A stretch of DNA of 64,000 nucleotides from Emydura subglobosa (lineage: Eukaryota; Chordata; Testudines; Chelidae): contig ML680053.1 of the NCBI GenBank assembly GCA_007922225.1, positions 7,486,217-7,550,216 of the forward strand. The letters are read 5' to 3'. The stretch's first letter is position 1. Every line of letters begins with the position of its first letter. Shown here piece by piece: positions 35,086-46,304 of the stretch. Both the position numbers and the translations under genes were made by a program. The notes below the pieces were generated by a model. That model did no database searches and had not been told where the DNA came from. It was given only the letters and a program-made list of their open reading frames with translations.

Positions 35086-36104
35086 TCCTCTTATTAGCAA
35101 CCCCTCAGTTGACAGCAAAACATTGCCATTATCCAGCAGCTACCAACAAATGGATGGCAGGTTTGCGAGGCAGCAGCCAGGGAAGGGAGTGCCGGGATGT
35201 GTTTTCCCTAGCTGCAGCCCTACAAACCTGCCTGTGGCCCGAGGGGGCTCAGGGAGTGGCATGGTATCGTAGTGCTCTTCGTGTTTTCCAGTGCTCAGGG
35301 ACCAGCATATCCCAGCAGTTCTTTCTCTGGCTGCAGCCTAACAAACCAGGCTGCAGCTGGAGCCTTTCTTGAAAAAAATATTCTCACTAAGAAGCCCACT
35401 ATTGCCAATATCTGAATCCCATTAATATTAAACTCAATGGACCAGGATTGGTTCCTGGCCAAAGGTTGCTTTGAACCAGAAGTTGTTAATATACAGATTC
35501 ATATTAAGCAGGGACCATAGTAAGGGGTCCTGAGATCTTCCAACAGGAGGCCACTGTAGCAATGTTATTTTTCAACACGCTGTGAAGAGCAAGCCTCTTA
35601 CCCCCAAAGCAGAGTGCTCACAGGTTAAAGTTCACAAGCAATAAGGAGCTACTTCACTTAATCTTGCTGACAAGATTAATGGCTTCCTGCAGGGGCCCTC
35701 ACTAGCAGCAGTAGCATCTCCATTTTATCTTTGTTGGCCCCCAAGCAACGTGTTTACATGTGTATTGGATACAGGGGAAGTAAACAGTGTAACAGCCAGT
35801 ACAATGCTGCCATAACAGCTCACTCACTGTATGGTGGGTTATGTAGACACCTGCAACCGCTGCTGTAATTTTGTTTTATAACAGAACCCAGGGAAATGCA
35901 CCCCCCAAAAAAAATAATGGACTTGCCATTGAACCGACTCCAATGATGCCATCACAGCAAGGTGATTCACAGAGTCTACCACTAAACCTTTAGTTACTAA
36001 GGAACTTCAGGGCACTCACTTAACATCTCTCCACTGCCACCTATTATGCCCAATTATTGGCTGGCTGGTACTGATCTGTAATTTTTCTTGGCTTTTCACA
36101 GCTT
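35086..36104. other. Unclassified; GC-richer block at 35100-35370
   Basis: 35100-35370 is GC-rich relative to its surroundings, with two similar ctgcagcc units (tagctgcagccctacaaacc and tggctgcagcctaacaaacc). A plus-strand frame of 87 codons there has no known motif. Possibly an old repeat. Confidence 0.4.
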
Positions 36105-36500
36105 GTTTTTATACACACAACGCAATTTTTATAGAGATTTTTTTTTTCAGTGAATAGAGTAAATAATATGAACCTCAAAGGGAACACTGAAGAACACCAC
36201 AAGAGAACTATAATTGACAGAAACATTACTGTATAGAACAATGCTATGTTGGCTTCTGATGTCCTTTATTTTATTCTCAAAATGAGAAATAAACCACTGG
36301 CAAAGTTCTTTAAGTGGCAGAGGAGCCAACTTGGATGGCTTTCCTGCATGAAAGATGTTGCTTATGGCATGAAACAGGGAAGCAGGGCAACTGGCATGCT
36401 CTATAATTAAGTTTGAAGAGTAACCAGTTCTGGCTTGATTCAGAGCATGTCTACATAAATGAGTAGGTTTTGTCAGGCTTGAATTTGCCATAAACTCAAA
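36105..36500 (-). mobile_element. L2-like LINE remnant
   Basis: The minus-strand frame 36147-36491 reads ARTGYSSNLIIEHASCPASL then FHAISNI, and later KPSKLAPLPLKELCQWFISH then FENKIKDIRSQ. This fits the region between endonuclease and reverse transcriptase of L2-type LINEs (pattern YYSNLIE....PK.LF..., then LADNF..FF..KI..IR). I rely on the pattern, not on a search. The rest of the element is not recognisable. Confidence 0.65.
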
Positions 36501-37377
36501 AGCCTTCCAGTGTTACTTCAACCACGAGGAATTTGTTTCTGTTAGGATTTGAAAATAAGACTATCTGGTCCAAAAAATAGAAGGTCAGATTCTCTGCTGG
36601 CACAAATCCATTAACCTCAGTGAGATTATGCCAAAAGTGATTTGGCCACAGAGGTTTAAATGAGAACCATCTTTATTAAATAAAAATGATAACAGTTTTA
36701 TGTCCATTTTTCAGTCCTCTAGAGACTACAGCCAGATCCTCAGAAAGTGTAAATCATTGAGCTATGACAATTTGCATAATTTAGGATATCACCCTAGATG
36801 ACAACAGTTCCTTTTAAGACAGCTGAGTCAACGTCTGGATGTAGGGAGACACTCTGTGGTGATATCAACACAGGTTGTATTTGGTCAATCCAGGATATAA
36901 AGAGCAAGGTAGAACTACAGATTCTGTTTGTTTCTAGGGTTCTCAGTAAATAATCTGTTACATTTATAACAAATTAGTCTTGACAGTTCTTTACCCTGTG
37001 ATTAAAAACGTGTTAGATTCTCCTAGCACTTGCCCCACTGTAAATCTATGTTACACTTGTGTAAAACTGGTGTGAGTGGGAGGAGACTCTAGCCCATAAA
37101 GTACCTCTGGAGATCACGCTCTACAGACCTACGAATACCGAATGTAGAATTTATTCCATAAGTGTAACACTATGCATATTTTTAAGCCTATAGTCACCAG
37201 TGATAACACAGTAGCATAGGGAAGTGTGTTATAGCATATGGGTAACTGAAACCAGTCAACACAATTTGTTCATAACCTTGATGGGTTTGAACAAAAACAT
37301 GGCATCTGAGTCCCACTGAAGATTGGAAATGTTTTAATCAAGATCTGAATTTCATCCTTGCTCTGTATATTCCCAGA
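36501..37377. other. Mostly unrecognised; two F1 foldback fragments
   Basis: 36583-36660 (gtcagattctctgctggcac ... ccaaaagtgatttggcc) and 37012-37092 (tctcctagcacttgccccac ... tgggaggagactctagccc) are partial F1 foldbacks. No gene. Confidence 0.5.
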
Positions 37378-37847
37378 GAGTAGTTTTCAGTGGTTCACAG
37401 TCAACCTGGAAGGGCATATCAAGTGGGGTCCTGCGGAGATCAGTTCTGGCTCCAGTTCTGTTCAATATCTTTAACAGTGATTTAGATAATGGCATAGAGA
37501 CCACACTCATAAAGTTTGCAGATGATACCAAGCTGGGAAGGGTTATAAGTGCTTTAGAGGATAAGATTAAAAATCAAAATGATTTGGGCAAACTGGAGAA
37601 ATGGTCTGAAGTAAATAGGATGAAATTTAATAAGGACAAACTCAAAGTACTCCACTTAAGAAGGAACAATCAGTTGCACATATACAAAAGGGAAATGACT
37701 GACTAGGAAGGAGTACTGCAGAAAGAGATCTGGGTGTCATAGTGCATCGCAAGCTAAATATGAGCCAAAAGTGTAACACTGTTGCAAACAAAATAAACAC
37801 CATTCTGAGATGTATTAGCAGGAGTGTTGTAAGCAAGACACAAGAAG
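37378..37847 (+). mobile_element. CR1 LINE, 5' half (interrupted)
   Basis: Plus-strand CR1 ORF2 from the reverse transcriptase onward: tggggtcctgcggagatcag then ttctggc (the GVPQGS.L block), aagtttgcagatgataccaa (FADDT), and on to gagtgttgtaagcaagacac then aagaag. Here the sequence stops matching CR1 and resumes at 41911. It is 5'-truncated at about 37378. Confidence 0.9.
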
Positions 37848-37881
37848 AGGAAGTTACTCATCATGTGCAGAAATGATGGTT

Positions 37882-38030
37882 CTTCGAGATGTGTCCCCAG
37901 GGGTGTTCCACTGTAGATGTATCTGTGCCCCTTTGCCTCTAATCAGAGATTTTTGGTAGCAATGTCCATTCAGCCCGGAAATGCACTCTCCCTTCCTCCC
38001 TCGTGGTCTGCCTCAAGGTTATCTATCGCT
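37882..38030. repeat. Left inverted terminal repeat of DIRS-like copy 3
   Basis: Shares, inverted, these blocks with 41755-41910: ccactgtagatgtatctg, agatttttggtagc, atgcactctcccttcctccc and cctcaaggtta. About 130 bp of pairing. Confidence 0.85.
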
Positions 38031-38211
38031 CCGAAGTAGAGGGAAGAAGGGTGGGTTGTGGAGCACCTATAGGGACACATATCTCGAAGAACCATTGTTA
38101 TGGCACAAGGTAAGTAACTTCTTCGAGTAGTGTCTCTATGGGTGCTACACTGTAGGTGACTTCACAGCAGTATCCCCCGTGAGGATTGGGGCTTCAGAGT
38201 GGAGTCTGTTA

Positions 38212-39008
38212 CTACAGAGAGCATTGTGGAGCTGAAGATGGCATTGGAGGCCAAATCTCCAATGATTGCCTAATGTTCTGCAAAAGTGTGAAGAGAGGCC
38301 TAAGGCGCTGCTCTGCAGATTTCCAAGATAGGGACATCTTTAAGGAATGCCACTGAGGTAGAAATTGACCTTGTGGAGTGCATACAGACTCCAGACAAAG
38401 ATAATAGGTTTCTCCCTTGATAACAGTTATTAATATAACCAGAGACCCATTTGGACTGTCTTTGAGCTGATATCGCAGAGCCTTTGGATCTTTCCACAAG
38501 CAAAAGGAAGAATTTAGTGACTTCCTGAAGTCCTTAGTCCTGTCCAAGTAGAATGCAAGTGCTCTTCTAACATCTAGCACATGCAGAATTGCTTCCCTGT
38601 TGTCACTGTGTGGTTTTGGGAAAAAACAGGAAGATGGATCTGTTGATTCATATGAAAAGCAGAGGTAACTTTAGGGAGAAACTTAGGATTTGGCCTCAGA
38701 GTTACTTTGTCTTTAGAAAAGAACATGTATGATGGGTGTGCCATCAGGACTGCCATTTCTCCCACGCACCGAGCTGAGATGATGGCAATTAGAAATGTTG
38801 TCTTCGTGGACAGGTGTGAGAGAAAGCGAGTTGCCATGGGCTCAAAGGGAGGTCTAGTCAAAGGCCTGAGAACTAGGTTAAGATCCCAGGCTGCAGTGGA
38901 TGGTCTCACACATAGGAAGAGATTCCCAATGCCCTTAAGGAATCTATGAGTCAGTGGATGAGCAAACACCAAGTATCCATCTACCTGATGGTGGAAAGTC
39001 GTTATCAC
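38212..39008 (-). pseudogene. DIRS-like tyrosine recombinase remnant
   Basis: 38574-39008 reads WDLNLVLRPLTRPPFEPMAT, then FLIAIISARCVGEMAVLM. By alignment with the usual ARR.SEL box, the catalytic arginine is replaced by cysteine (SARC). 38212-38580 reads LDVRRALAFYLDRTKDFRKS. In an overlapping frame 38300-38503 contains MHSTRS, the His-x-x-Arg box, and EICRAAP. The C-terminal tyrosine region is not clear. Broken frames plus the lost arginine make it inactive. Confidence 0.78.
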
Positions 39009-39429
39009 TGTGAGTTGTATCTTAAGGGAGCTGAGTGAGAGTTTTGACCTCTTGAGGCCTAAAATGTAGTGTAAAATCAGAGGAAGGGAAGACGAGGTTG
39101 AGTCTATGTACTTAGAACAACAAGAAACTTGAAATAATTTCCATTTTTAAAGGTAAGTATGTTAAGTGGTTGACTTTCAGCTGTGTAGCAACATGATTTT
39201 AATCTCGTCAAAGCATTCTACCTCGAAGCCTTGGAACCAAGAAGGAGCCAAGCCTAGAGGTGGAGGACTTACAGGTTGGGGTGAAGGCTCAGCCTGTTTT
39301 GAGAGAGCAGGTGAGCAATGGGCCAAATAGGAATAAGAATAGGTCGAGGGCGGAAAACCAATCTCCTTGCTCTAGAGCAGGAATAATGGTTGCCAGCATG
39401 ATCTTCTGTGCCTTCACATATTTTTTTAA

Positions 39430-41470
39430 TGCCCTTAAATCATAAGTGTTCCCTGTCCAAAGTGCTTAGAAGAGGCAGACAGAGAAGTCATGGATTGGAA
39501 TGCTGACTTCTTCTGCTTTTGAACCCTGGACCTATATCTTCTCTTCTGTCCCACTGTGGAGACTCTCAGGGAGTGTAATGTGGCCCGGGAATCCTTCATG
39601 ATGTGGAGAGAAGAGTCTGTCTTCTCTGTGAAGAGCTTCGGCCCTGCAAATGGGAGATCTTTTCCAGCTCTTTGGGCAACCCCAAAAAGGTGTCGCCAAG
39701 AAGCCCGCCTCATTACCACTGCCATGGAGATTGAGTGGGCTACTGTATCAGCTGTGTCTAATGCCATCTGTAGCACTGCTCTGCCTATTAACTGACCCTC
39801 TCTGACAGTGGCCTGAAACTTCTCCTTTCGTGTTTCCAGTAAATGTTCAGAACTATCTTGAGTTTTGCATAATTAACCAAATCATATTTGGCCTTGACAG
39901 CTTGATATTTTGCAACTCTAAACTGCAATGTCGCCAATGAATATGCCTTCATCCCAAACAGATCTAGCGTTTTCCAATCCCGATTATATGGGGCCGACTT
40001 GGCGTGATGTTACTTGTCTCACGCATCCTAAGGAGTTGGGCAAGTGATGTTGAAACAGGAAGTCTACCTCTTTGGGAGGGATGCAGTAGTTTTTTATGGC
40101 TCTCTTGGGGCTGGTGTCTGCCAGATGACTTTGGCAAGATCTAGAATTGCCTCATTAATTGGGAGGGCAATTCTGGATGAGGAGGAGATATGCAGAATAT
40201 CCACCTGATGTGCATCTGCCACCCTCTTGGTAAGATACTGAAAATTCTTAAATTCATTACCTAGTGATGGCAGGGGGGAGCATTACAGTCTCATCTGATG
40301 GAGATGAGGAGAAATTTGCTGGAGGGATAGCTTCTCCTTTGAGCCCTTATTCCTGTTTTGTAAAAGCTTTCTCCTCCCCTGGCTCAAGCGCTCTGGACAG
40401 CCAAGCTGTAGAAGAACGTCTAGTGGACTCTCTCTGAGAGACACTGGATGGCCGTGACATGTGGGATGTGTATGTCGTCCAAGGATATCAATACAGCCAC
40501 TTGGAGGAGGGGGAAGGGTATGAGTGATGGTGGTGTCCAACAGGGCCCCTATCACAATCGTGGGTCGGCTCGACAGAATTGAGGACAACCCTCAATGAGA
40601 GGCCAGAGAAATGACATGCTCCTGGTCACTGTCAGACTGTCAGACTGTCACTGGGTAAGGATAGTGCTGACCAAGTTCTTGGTGGTACATGGCCCAGTGC
40701 CAAGAGTGATTCTGGGTGCTGGGATGTGCTTGGTAGCAGGGCCCCAGTACCCATTAGTGGAGATTGCAGTTCTTTCCCAACCCTCAGGTCTCCAAGGTAC
40801 CGAAACTCATGCAGTACCGTGGATTCACTTGGTACCGCAAAGGAGTGTCCATCGGTACTGATGATTGAGAAAGGGCAGAGCTCTCCTGAAATAGGAGCTT
40901 TGACACACTCGGTACTGATGGTTTTCTCGGTCCTACTCTTCTAGAGATGGCACAGTAATTGTCTTTCCGCTTAGGGGGTGGTACCGCTACCTCAGACCCT
41001 GAGCCCCTGGCTTCTTTAAGCACTGCCGTGCAGCAGAGCTCGTAGCAGAGGCCCCCTTCTGAGTACCATGTTTCAGATCCATCAGTACCGAGGTGGCTGC
41101 ACTGGAAAACTCCTCAGGCTGGCTAATGACTTGGTTGGGGGTTTGGAGCCCTTTTTTCCTCCAAGCCTTTACAGGGGGAGTCTCCTGGGTTTTTCCCATG
41201 ACTTTACCCCCTTTTAACGTAAAGTCTTTGGGGATGATCCGGGGTTGGCATCGGAGTTGCCTGGAGGCTGAAGTGCCTTCTCCATACAGAGTTGTTTTAA
41301 CTTCAGCTCCCAGTTCCCATGAGACCTCAGTTCCAGCTGCTGGCAAAGGGAGCACTTCTGAGGGATATGTGACAGTCAGAGTGTCTGTGCCTCAGGACCT
41401 TGCAGAAAAGGCATCTTTTGAAGCAGGGGGAACTGGGCATGTCCTGGGGTCGGGGGTGGCTATCACCCTC
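39430..41470 (-). pseudogene. DIRS-like gag remnant
   Basis: The C-terminal part (39435-39776) reads AGKDLPFAGPKLFTEKTDSS then LHIMKDSRATLHSL, the conserved gag end in this group. The middle (40283-40588) and N-terminal part (40784-41355) are serine/proline-rich and broken. The Cys/His cluster of copies 1 and 2 is not recognisable here. On the plus strand 40795-41095 repeats ggtaccg-like units. Confidence 0.7.
40795..41095. repeat. Dispersed ggtaccg-like units in gag linker
   Basis: About eight ggtaccg/cagtaccg/cggtactg units in 300 bp, irregularly spaced. On the coding strand they fall in several frames and give short SVP or RYQ words. Probably a low-complexity linker. Confidence 0.6.
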
Positions 41471-41754
41471 TAGCTGTGAGAGACGAAGAGAAAAGTTCTT
41501 CTCCCCTTTTCCTCTTCTTTTCTCTAACTGGAAAGAACTTAGAGAGTCTCCTAAACACCCCTGGAGGTGAATCCCCTCAGACAGGGCAGGAAACTTAAAT
41601 TAAAGTTATTTTTCTTCCTTTTTTTCATCTCAACTATTAAGGAGAACAAAAGGAACAAAAACAACTACTACTTATGCAAATGACACAGATAAGGAAAGGA
41701 CAGCTGCTTACTCCATTCTAGGAAAAAGGCGATCGAGAAGGAACTGAACGGGGT

Positions 41755-41910
41755 TCCTGGTTTGCCTGTACAGTGCTAACCTCGAGGCAGAGGGAGGGAG
41801 AGTGCATGTGTGGGCAAAACGGACACCGCTACCAAAAATCTTCTATTAAAGGTGCAGGGGTGCAGATACATCTACAGTGGAGCGCCCATAGGGACACTAC
41901 TCAAAGTAGT
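41755..41910. repeat. Right inverted terminal repeat of DIRS-like copy 3
   Basis: Inverse partner of 37882-38030, ending tctacagtggagcgcccata then gggacactactc. Confidence 0.85.
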
Positions 41911-42460
41911 AGTAATTCTTCCGCTCTGTTCCACGCTGATTAGGCCTCAACTGAGGTATTGGGTCATGTTCTGGATGCCATATTTCAGGAAAGATGTGGA
42001 CAAATTGGAGAAAGTCCAGAGAAGGGCAATAAAAATGATTAAAGGTCTAGAAAACATGACCTATGAGAGAAGATTGAAAAAAATTGGGTTTGTTTAGTTT
42101 GTGGAAAAGGAGACTAAGGGGGGACATGATAACAGTCTGCAAGTACATAAAAGGTTGTTACAAAAAGGAAGAAGAAAATTTGTTCTCGTTAAACTCTGAG
42201 GATAGGACAAGAAGCAATGGGCTTAAATTGCAGCAAGGGCAGTTTAGGTTGGACATTAGGAAAAGCTTTCTAACTGTTAGGGTAGTTAAGCACTGGAATG
42301 AATTGTCTAGGGAGGTTATGGTATCTCCATCATTGGAGATTTTTAAGAGCAAGGTGGACAGACACCTGTTGGGGATGGTCTAGATAATGCTTGAGTGCAG
42401 GGGACTAGACTAGATGACCTCCTGAGGTCTCGTCCAGTCCTACAATCTATGATTTCTATA
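41911..42460 (+). mobile_element. CR1 LINE, 3' half (interrupted)
   Basis: Resumes exactly where 37847 stops: agtaattcttccgctctgtt then ccacgctgattaggcctcaa, followed by ORF2 C-terminus and the 3' UTR (tagactagatgacctcctga). It ends in the CR1 terminal repeat tctatgatttctat near 42455. Confidence 0.93.
41950..42383 (+). pseudogene. CR1 ORF2 C-terminal remnant
   Basis: Two overlapping frames: RRAIKMIKGLENMTYERRLK to 42097, then from 42084 [40 protein letters not shown] and WNELSREVMVSPSLEIFK. One frameshift near 42090. It continues the ORF2 interrupted at 37847. Confidence 0.88.
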
Positions 42461-44149
42461 ATAAAATACATTATAATAATAAACACTCTTGAACTTTGGG
42501 AAAGCTCAGATTCCGATGCAAACTTTGAGCCTCTAGTAGCTATTATGTACTAGGTGAGTGGATTCTAAGGTTAACTTGGTCATTGTAAAGTGCAATATGT
42601 ACAGTAACAAAAGTAACACCATCAGTGAACAGCAGATTCAAATCATGATAAGAAAAAAAAAGACGGTACTATTTGAGCTTGCCATTATTAAGTCACTTTT
42701 TCACGGGAGATCTATACTTGACATTTGTAAAAGATCCAGGGAAAAAAAGATGCCATAATATGTCAATACAGACTCAATCCAAGTTGATGGAAATTACATT
42801 TAGAACAAAAACTCAAATGTTTATTCATACAGTGTATTTTCAGATTGTGGAATTCACTAGTGCATCAGGCTGTGACTGTACCATAGGCAAGATATTACCT
42901 ATGTTGTGCAATGTATTTGGTTCCACACACCAGTTTAGCACAGAATATTGCAGGAGTCTTTACCTCTAACACCCTGCTGATCACTTCTTTGGCTTTGTCA
43001 TGGTCTGTTTCTGTCCACAACATAGCCCTCCAGCTAAGTCATGTCTCATCCAGATCTTCTCTAAGGTAAGGAAGTCCCAGCAAAAGTTCACATGAACAGA
43101 AGGTTTTTCCACCCCACTTGGGCTCCTTTTCCACCCACCCTCCAGGCTCATCTCCCAATCCCTTTTTGACTACCTTTAAGTATCTCTGGCTTGAGGATAA
43201 AGCCCCGACTTGCAGGTTCTTCCCTGAAGTCCCTTGGCAATCTAAGGGCCTCTTCTAGACCCTAGTTCAGAACCTTCCACAGGAACCCAATTTGTTCCCT
43301 ATGGTTTCTCCTCCAAATAGTTTTCTCAGCCCTTTTATGAGATGCACGTATTTCAGGCTACCACCTGATCCAAATTAGTCCATTCTCCTTTGGGGGGGTC
43401 TGATTATGACACTGGTGGGCTGATACAACGGGGCTGGCTAGCCTCAACAAAACAAGCCAACTTGTTATAAGAAACCTCTTCCTGTCTCATATTCTGTCAC
43501 ATTAAAGTAACTGTTCTTACTCAAGTGCTTATATATTTCCCAGTGCCTTGACCTTTTCCATTCAATGATCCCGGCAAGCGTATCTAACAAATATGAGTCA
43601 CAAATAAAACTGCACAACAAACTCATGTCCTGATCTGGTGATGACAAATAAAATTGTTTGAACAGGTATGGCTGTGTTAGGTCTTTCTAGGGCACTTTTC
43701 ACTGTAATGTGTGAAGGCTGTCCTCCAAATTTAAGCACACAAAGGGTAGGATTTTCAGAGTTGCTACTATTGAAGACAGAAGCTCCAGTAACAGCAAAGT
43801 TAGACCAACCCTCTGTGCTTATGAAAAAAAATCACAGCCAAAAGGAATTATTGTAGTTATGGAAAACACAGATTTATTAGACAGGCAACTTTTCCATAAA
43901 ACTGGTCTAGTGATAAAGGAGTGTATTATTGTTTAGTGGCATGTGACATTCTGTTATGATGTTCACAGTTGCTATACCACATAGTTGCATTTTTTTTTTA
44001 TTGTTTCCTGTATCTTCTGATATGCTTACAGAAAAGTACTTTAGGATTAAGACTTTTTCATGCTGTTCCAGCTAGTTGGATTAGCACATAATTTTAGTTT
44101 GAGAGCCTGAGATTCATTATTTAGGTAGTAGTATATCTATAAAACCTTT
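42461..44149. other. Unrecognised; possible retroelement part at 43000-43480
   Basis: 43000-43480 is C/T-rich with several cctgaagtccc, ccacccaccctcc words and could be a degraded LTR-type sequence, but no terminal repeats or coding region are seen. The remainder shows nothing. Confidence 0.35.
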
Positions 44150-44790
44150 TTTCCCTTGTTCAGAAAGAAATTCCCTCTTGGCAAGTATAATTTGTCTCTG
44201 GGCTATTATTACCATCAGCTGTTTTCCTGCTGAAATAAATGAAAAGTTCATTGCTGACTGGAAGGACCTTGCATTTAAAGGGTCTTAAGCGCCTTGGTGA
44301 AGAAAATAGCTTCCTTAGGGAGGTCTGGTGAAGGTAGCAGGAAAATGAGCATGCTGTTCACCATATTATGAAGTTCTATTTGTGTTTTTAAGACTGTACA
44401 TCAGAGCACAAGAATATTATATTTAATCATGCAGAATATAATTAAAATTGGTTTAATCGCATAAGACAATTGCATTTTCTCATGTTCAAGGGGAAAAAAT
44501 AAATAAAATGAACCATTGTAGAAGCCTCATTGATTTGCACAGTGACAGAAGTCATTAACTGAGCTATGGTTAAATAGCACTCTGTCTGCTCCCTGAGGAA
44601 ATGGGCCTGTGCTGGAGGTCTGTGATATATTCTAAAGTATTCTGCTTTTCATGCATGGTGTGCATGAAATGTGCATTCCGCTGACTGGTAGCACAATCAG
44701 CAGGACTTATTTTGACAGCTAAATGGCAAACTAAAATGTAACTTTTTCTTTTCAGTGTACTGGAGATTTTCCACCCAGTATGTGCTATAT
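44150..44790. promoter_or_regulatory. Candidate conserved non-coding element
   Basis: Repeat-free, moderately AT-rich, with many TAAT/ATTA cores (aatataattaaaattggttt) and words such as tcattaactgagct. Typical texture of developmental non-coding conservation, untested. Confidence 0.22.
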
Positions 44791-45197
44791 GTTCTTCCCT
44801 AGGATTTTAAATACCTCAGGCTACCTGCCCGTAATGTATCATTCTTTAAATTTAGATAAGTGCCTCTGTGTACATTAAGTGAAGGCTACAAATGCTGCAT
44901 TGTTATAATGTGTTTGGTTTATGAATGTCTTCAGACTTCTTCACATAGCGATTATCATAGCGTCAGTAGACAGAATACATTAAGAGGATGTGGGATTTTC
45001 CCTTGTCTGAGAAAATACAACATGTCTTATTTTTAAAAGGCAGAGTCAGTTAAAATGTTTAACTTTGCATGAAACTTTAAGGAAAAAAATCAAATTTTTG
45101 GTGGCTTGGTGGCTAATAAAAAAAGATCCACTAGATAACATTTTGCAATTTTATAGCATTCATCACCAAAAGATTTCAAAACACTTCACAGTTATTG
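44791..45197. other. No feature recognised
   Basis: No gene or repeat seen. Confidence 0.4.
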
Positions 45198-45305
45198 GGC
45201 TGGATCTGCAGCAAGCAGAAACTGAAGCAGCTCCACTGACTTCATGAAGTTATTCCAATGGAGTTATGACAATTTTCACTAGCTGAGAAGCTGATCTGGC
45301 CCCAC
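45198..45305. repeat. Foldback repeat (family F1)
   Basis: Left ttgggctggatctgcagc, right gagaagctgatctggcccca, middle ccactgacttcatgaagtta then ttccaatggagttatg. Confidence 0.75.
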
Positions 45306-45307
45306 AA

Positions 45308-45440
45308 TGAAATAGGTATATATTACTATAATCATTTTACAGAAGGGTAAAGTGAGACACAAAGAGGTTAAGTGACTCACTGAAAATCAACAAGTCAGTG
45401 GCACAGTTCTTCCTGAATGCTTATATCCTCTCTTCTGCAT
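45308..45440 (-). repeat. MIR SINE
   Basis: taatcattttacagaagggt then aaagtgagacacaaagaggt then taagtgactcactgaaaatc, the minus-strand MIR order. Confidence 0.8.
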
Positions 45441-45691
45441 CCAGTGTGAGGAGACAGACTGAACATGGGCCAGATGGACAGGTGAGTGCCAGCATGGTAG
45501 AATACCTATTGGAGGTTAAACAGCAACTGCAAAACAAGGACAGAGAGGCAACAGCAGCCCTGGAGGTGAGCTAGCCTTATATGTGCATAGCAATTGATCT
45601 TTCAGCCATGCTGTCCCCTTTCCTTGCCTGCCTCCTCACACACCAAAGCTGTGACATAATTAACTATTAGGCAAAGAGGGAAGGGAAAGCT

Positions 45692-45977
45692 CTTAGGGTA
45701 TGTCTTTACTGCTGGCTCCGCGGCGACCGATTCAGCGGGATTGATTGAGCGGGTGGTGGAGACCCACTCAATTGATCCCAAATCTGGTCGATGCTGGTAA
45801 TCCACCTCCCCAAAAGGAGTAAGGCGCCGTTGAGCAGAGGGCAACTCCTGTTGACACAGCACCATGAAGATGCTGCACTACATGAATGTAAGTATGTCGA
45901 CGGGAGATGTGCATGCCACCTTACTTAGTCTGCGTATCTCCCATCAACTGCTGGCGGCTGTGTAGACCAGGCCTCAG
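45692..45977. mobile_element. Non-autonomous DNA transposon (family T3)
   Basis: Left end ttagggtatgtctttact, right end gtgtagaccaggcctcag, similar to inverted copies of each other. Internal ccgattcagcgggattgatt then gagcgggt resembles the tcaatcgatccagaaatcga region of 56001-56275. CpG-richer than its surroundings. No coding. Confidence 0.7.
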
Positions 45978-46300
45978 AATGCTATGGGAGAACAAAAGAA
46001 ATGGCAAATATTGGCAGTAACTGTTTGTTCTGTAAACAACGAGGCTACTGATTCAGACAAAATGACACAGTTTCTGATTTCACCTTCAACAGTGGATAAT
46101 CTAGTACCTTGTATTCACCTTATAGACTTTTCAATCTATCCAGAAAGGTGGTGAGCATCTCTTGGGAGGTGCTGAGTGCCCTGAACAACTGTGAATATCC
46201 CTGGGACTTATAGGACACCTGCTCCTGCCAAGACACACACACTTTATGCACATGAGTGCATGGGTCATGACAGGATTTGACCTTTATATTGTAAGGTTTT
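45978..46300. other. No feature recognised
   Basis: No gene or repeat seen. Confidence 0.4.
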
Positions 46301-46304
46301 CAGG

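Larger units (their letters stand above)
37848..41910 (-). mobile_element. DIRS-like retrotransposon nested in CR1 (copy 3)
   Basis: About 4.06 kb on the minus strand inside a plus-strand CR1. Inverted terminal repeats: ccactgtagatgtatctgtg near 37909 pairs with cagatacatctacagtgg near 41863-41880. On the minus strand gag comes first and the tyrosine recombinase last. The roughly 400 bp between them (39030-39430) leave no room for reverse transcriptase and RNase H, so the element is internally deleted. No target duplication is evident, as expected of a tyrosine-recombinase element. Confidence 0.88.

Noticed and set aside
43000..43480. Endogenous retrovirus LTR
   Set aside because: Only composition suggests it; no terminal repeats, polyadenylation signal arrangement or coding region could be shown.
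44745..44800. Splice-acceptor-like cttttcag followed by a short open stretch
   Set aside because: The frame stops after about 14 codons and there is no suitable donor; acceptor-like sequence is common in T-rich DNA.
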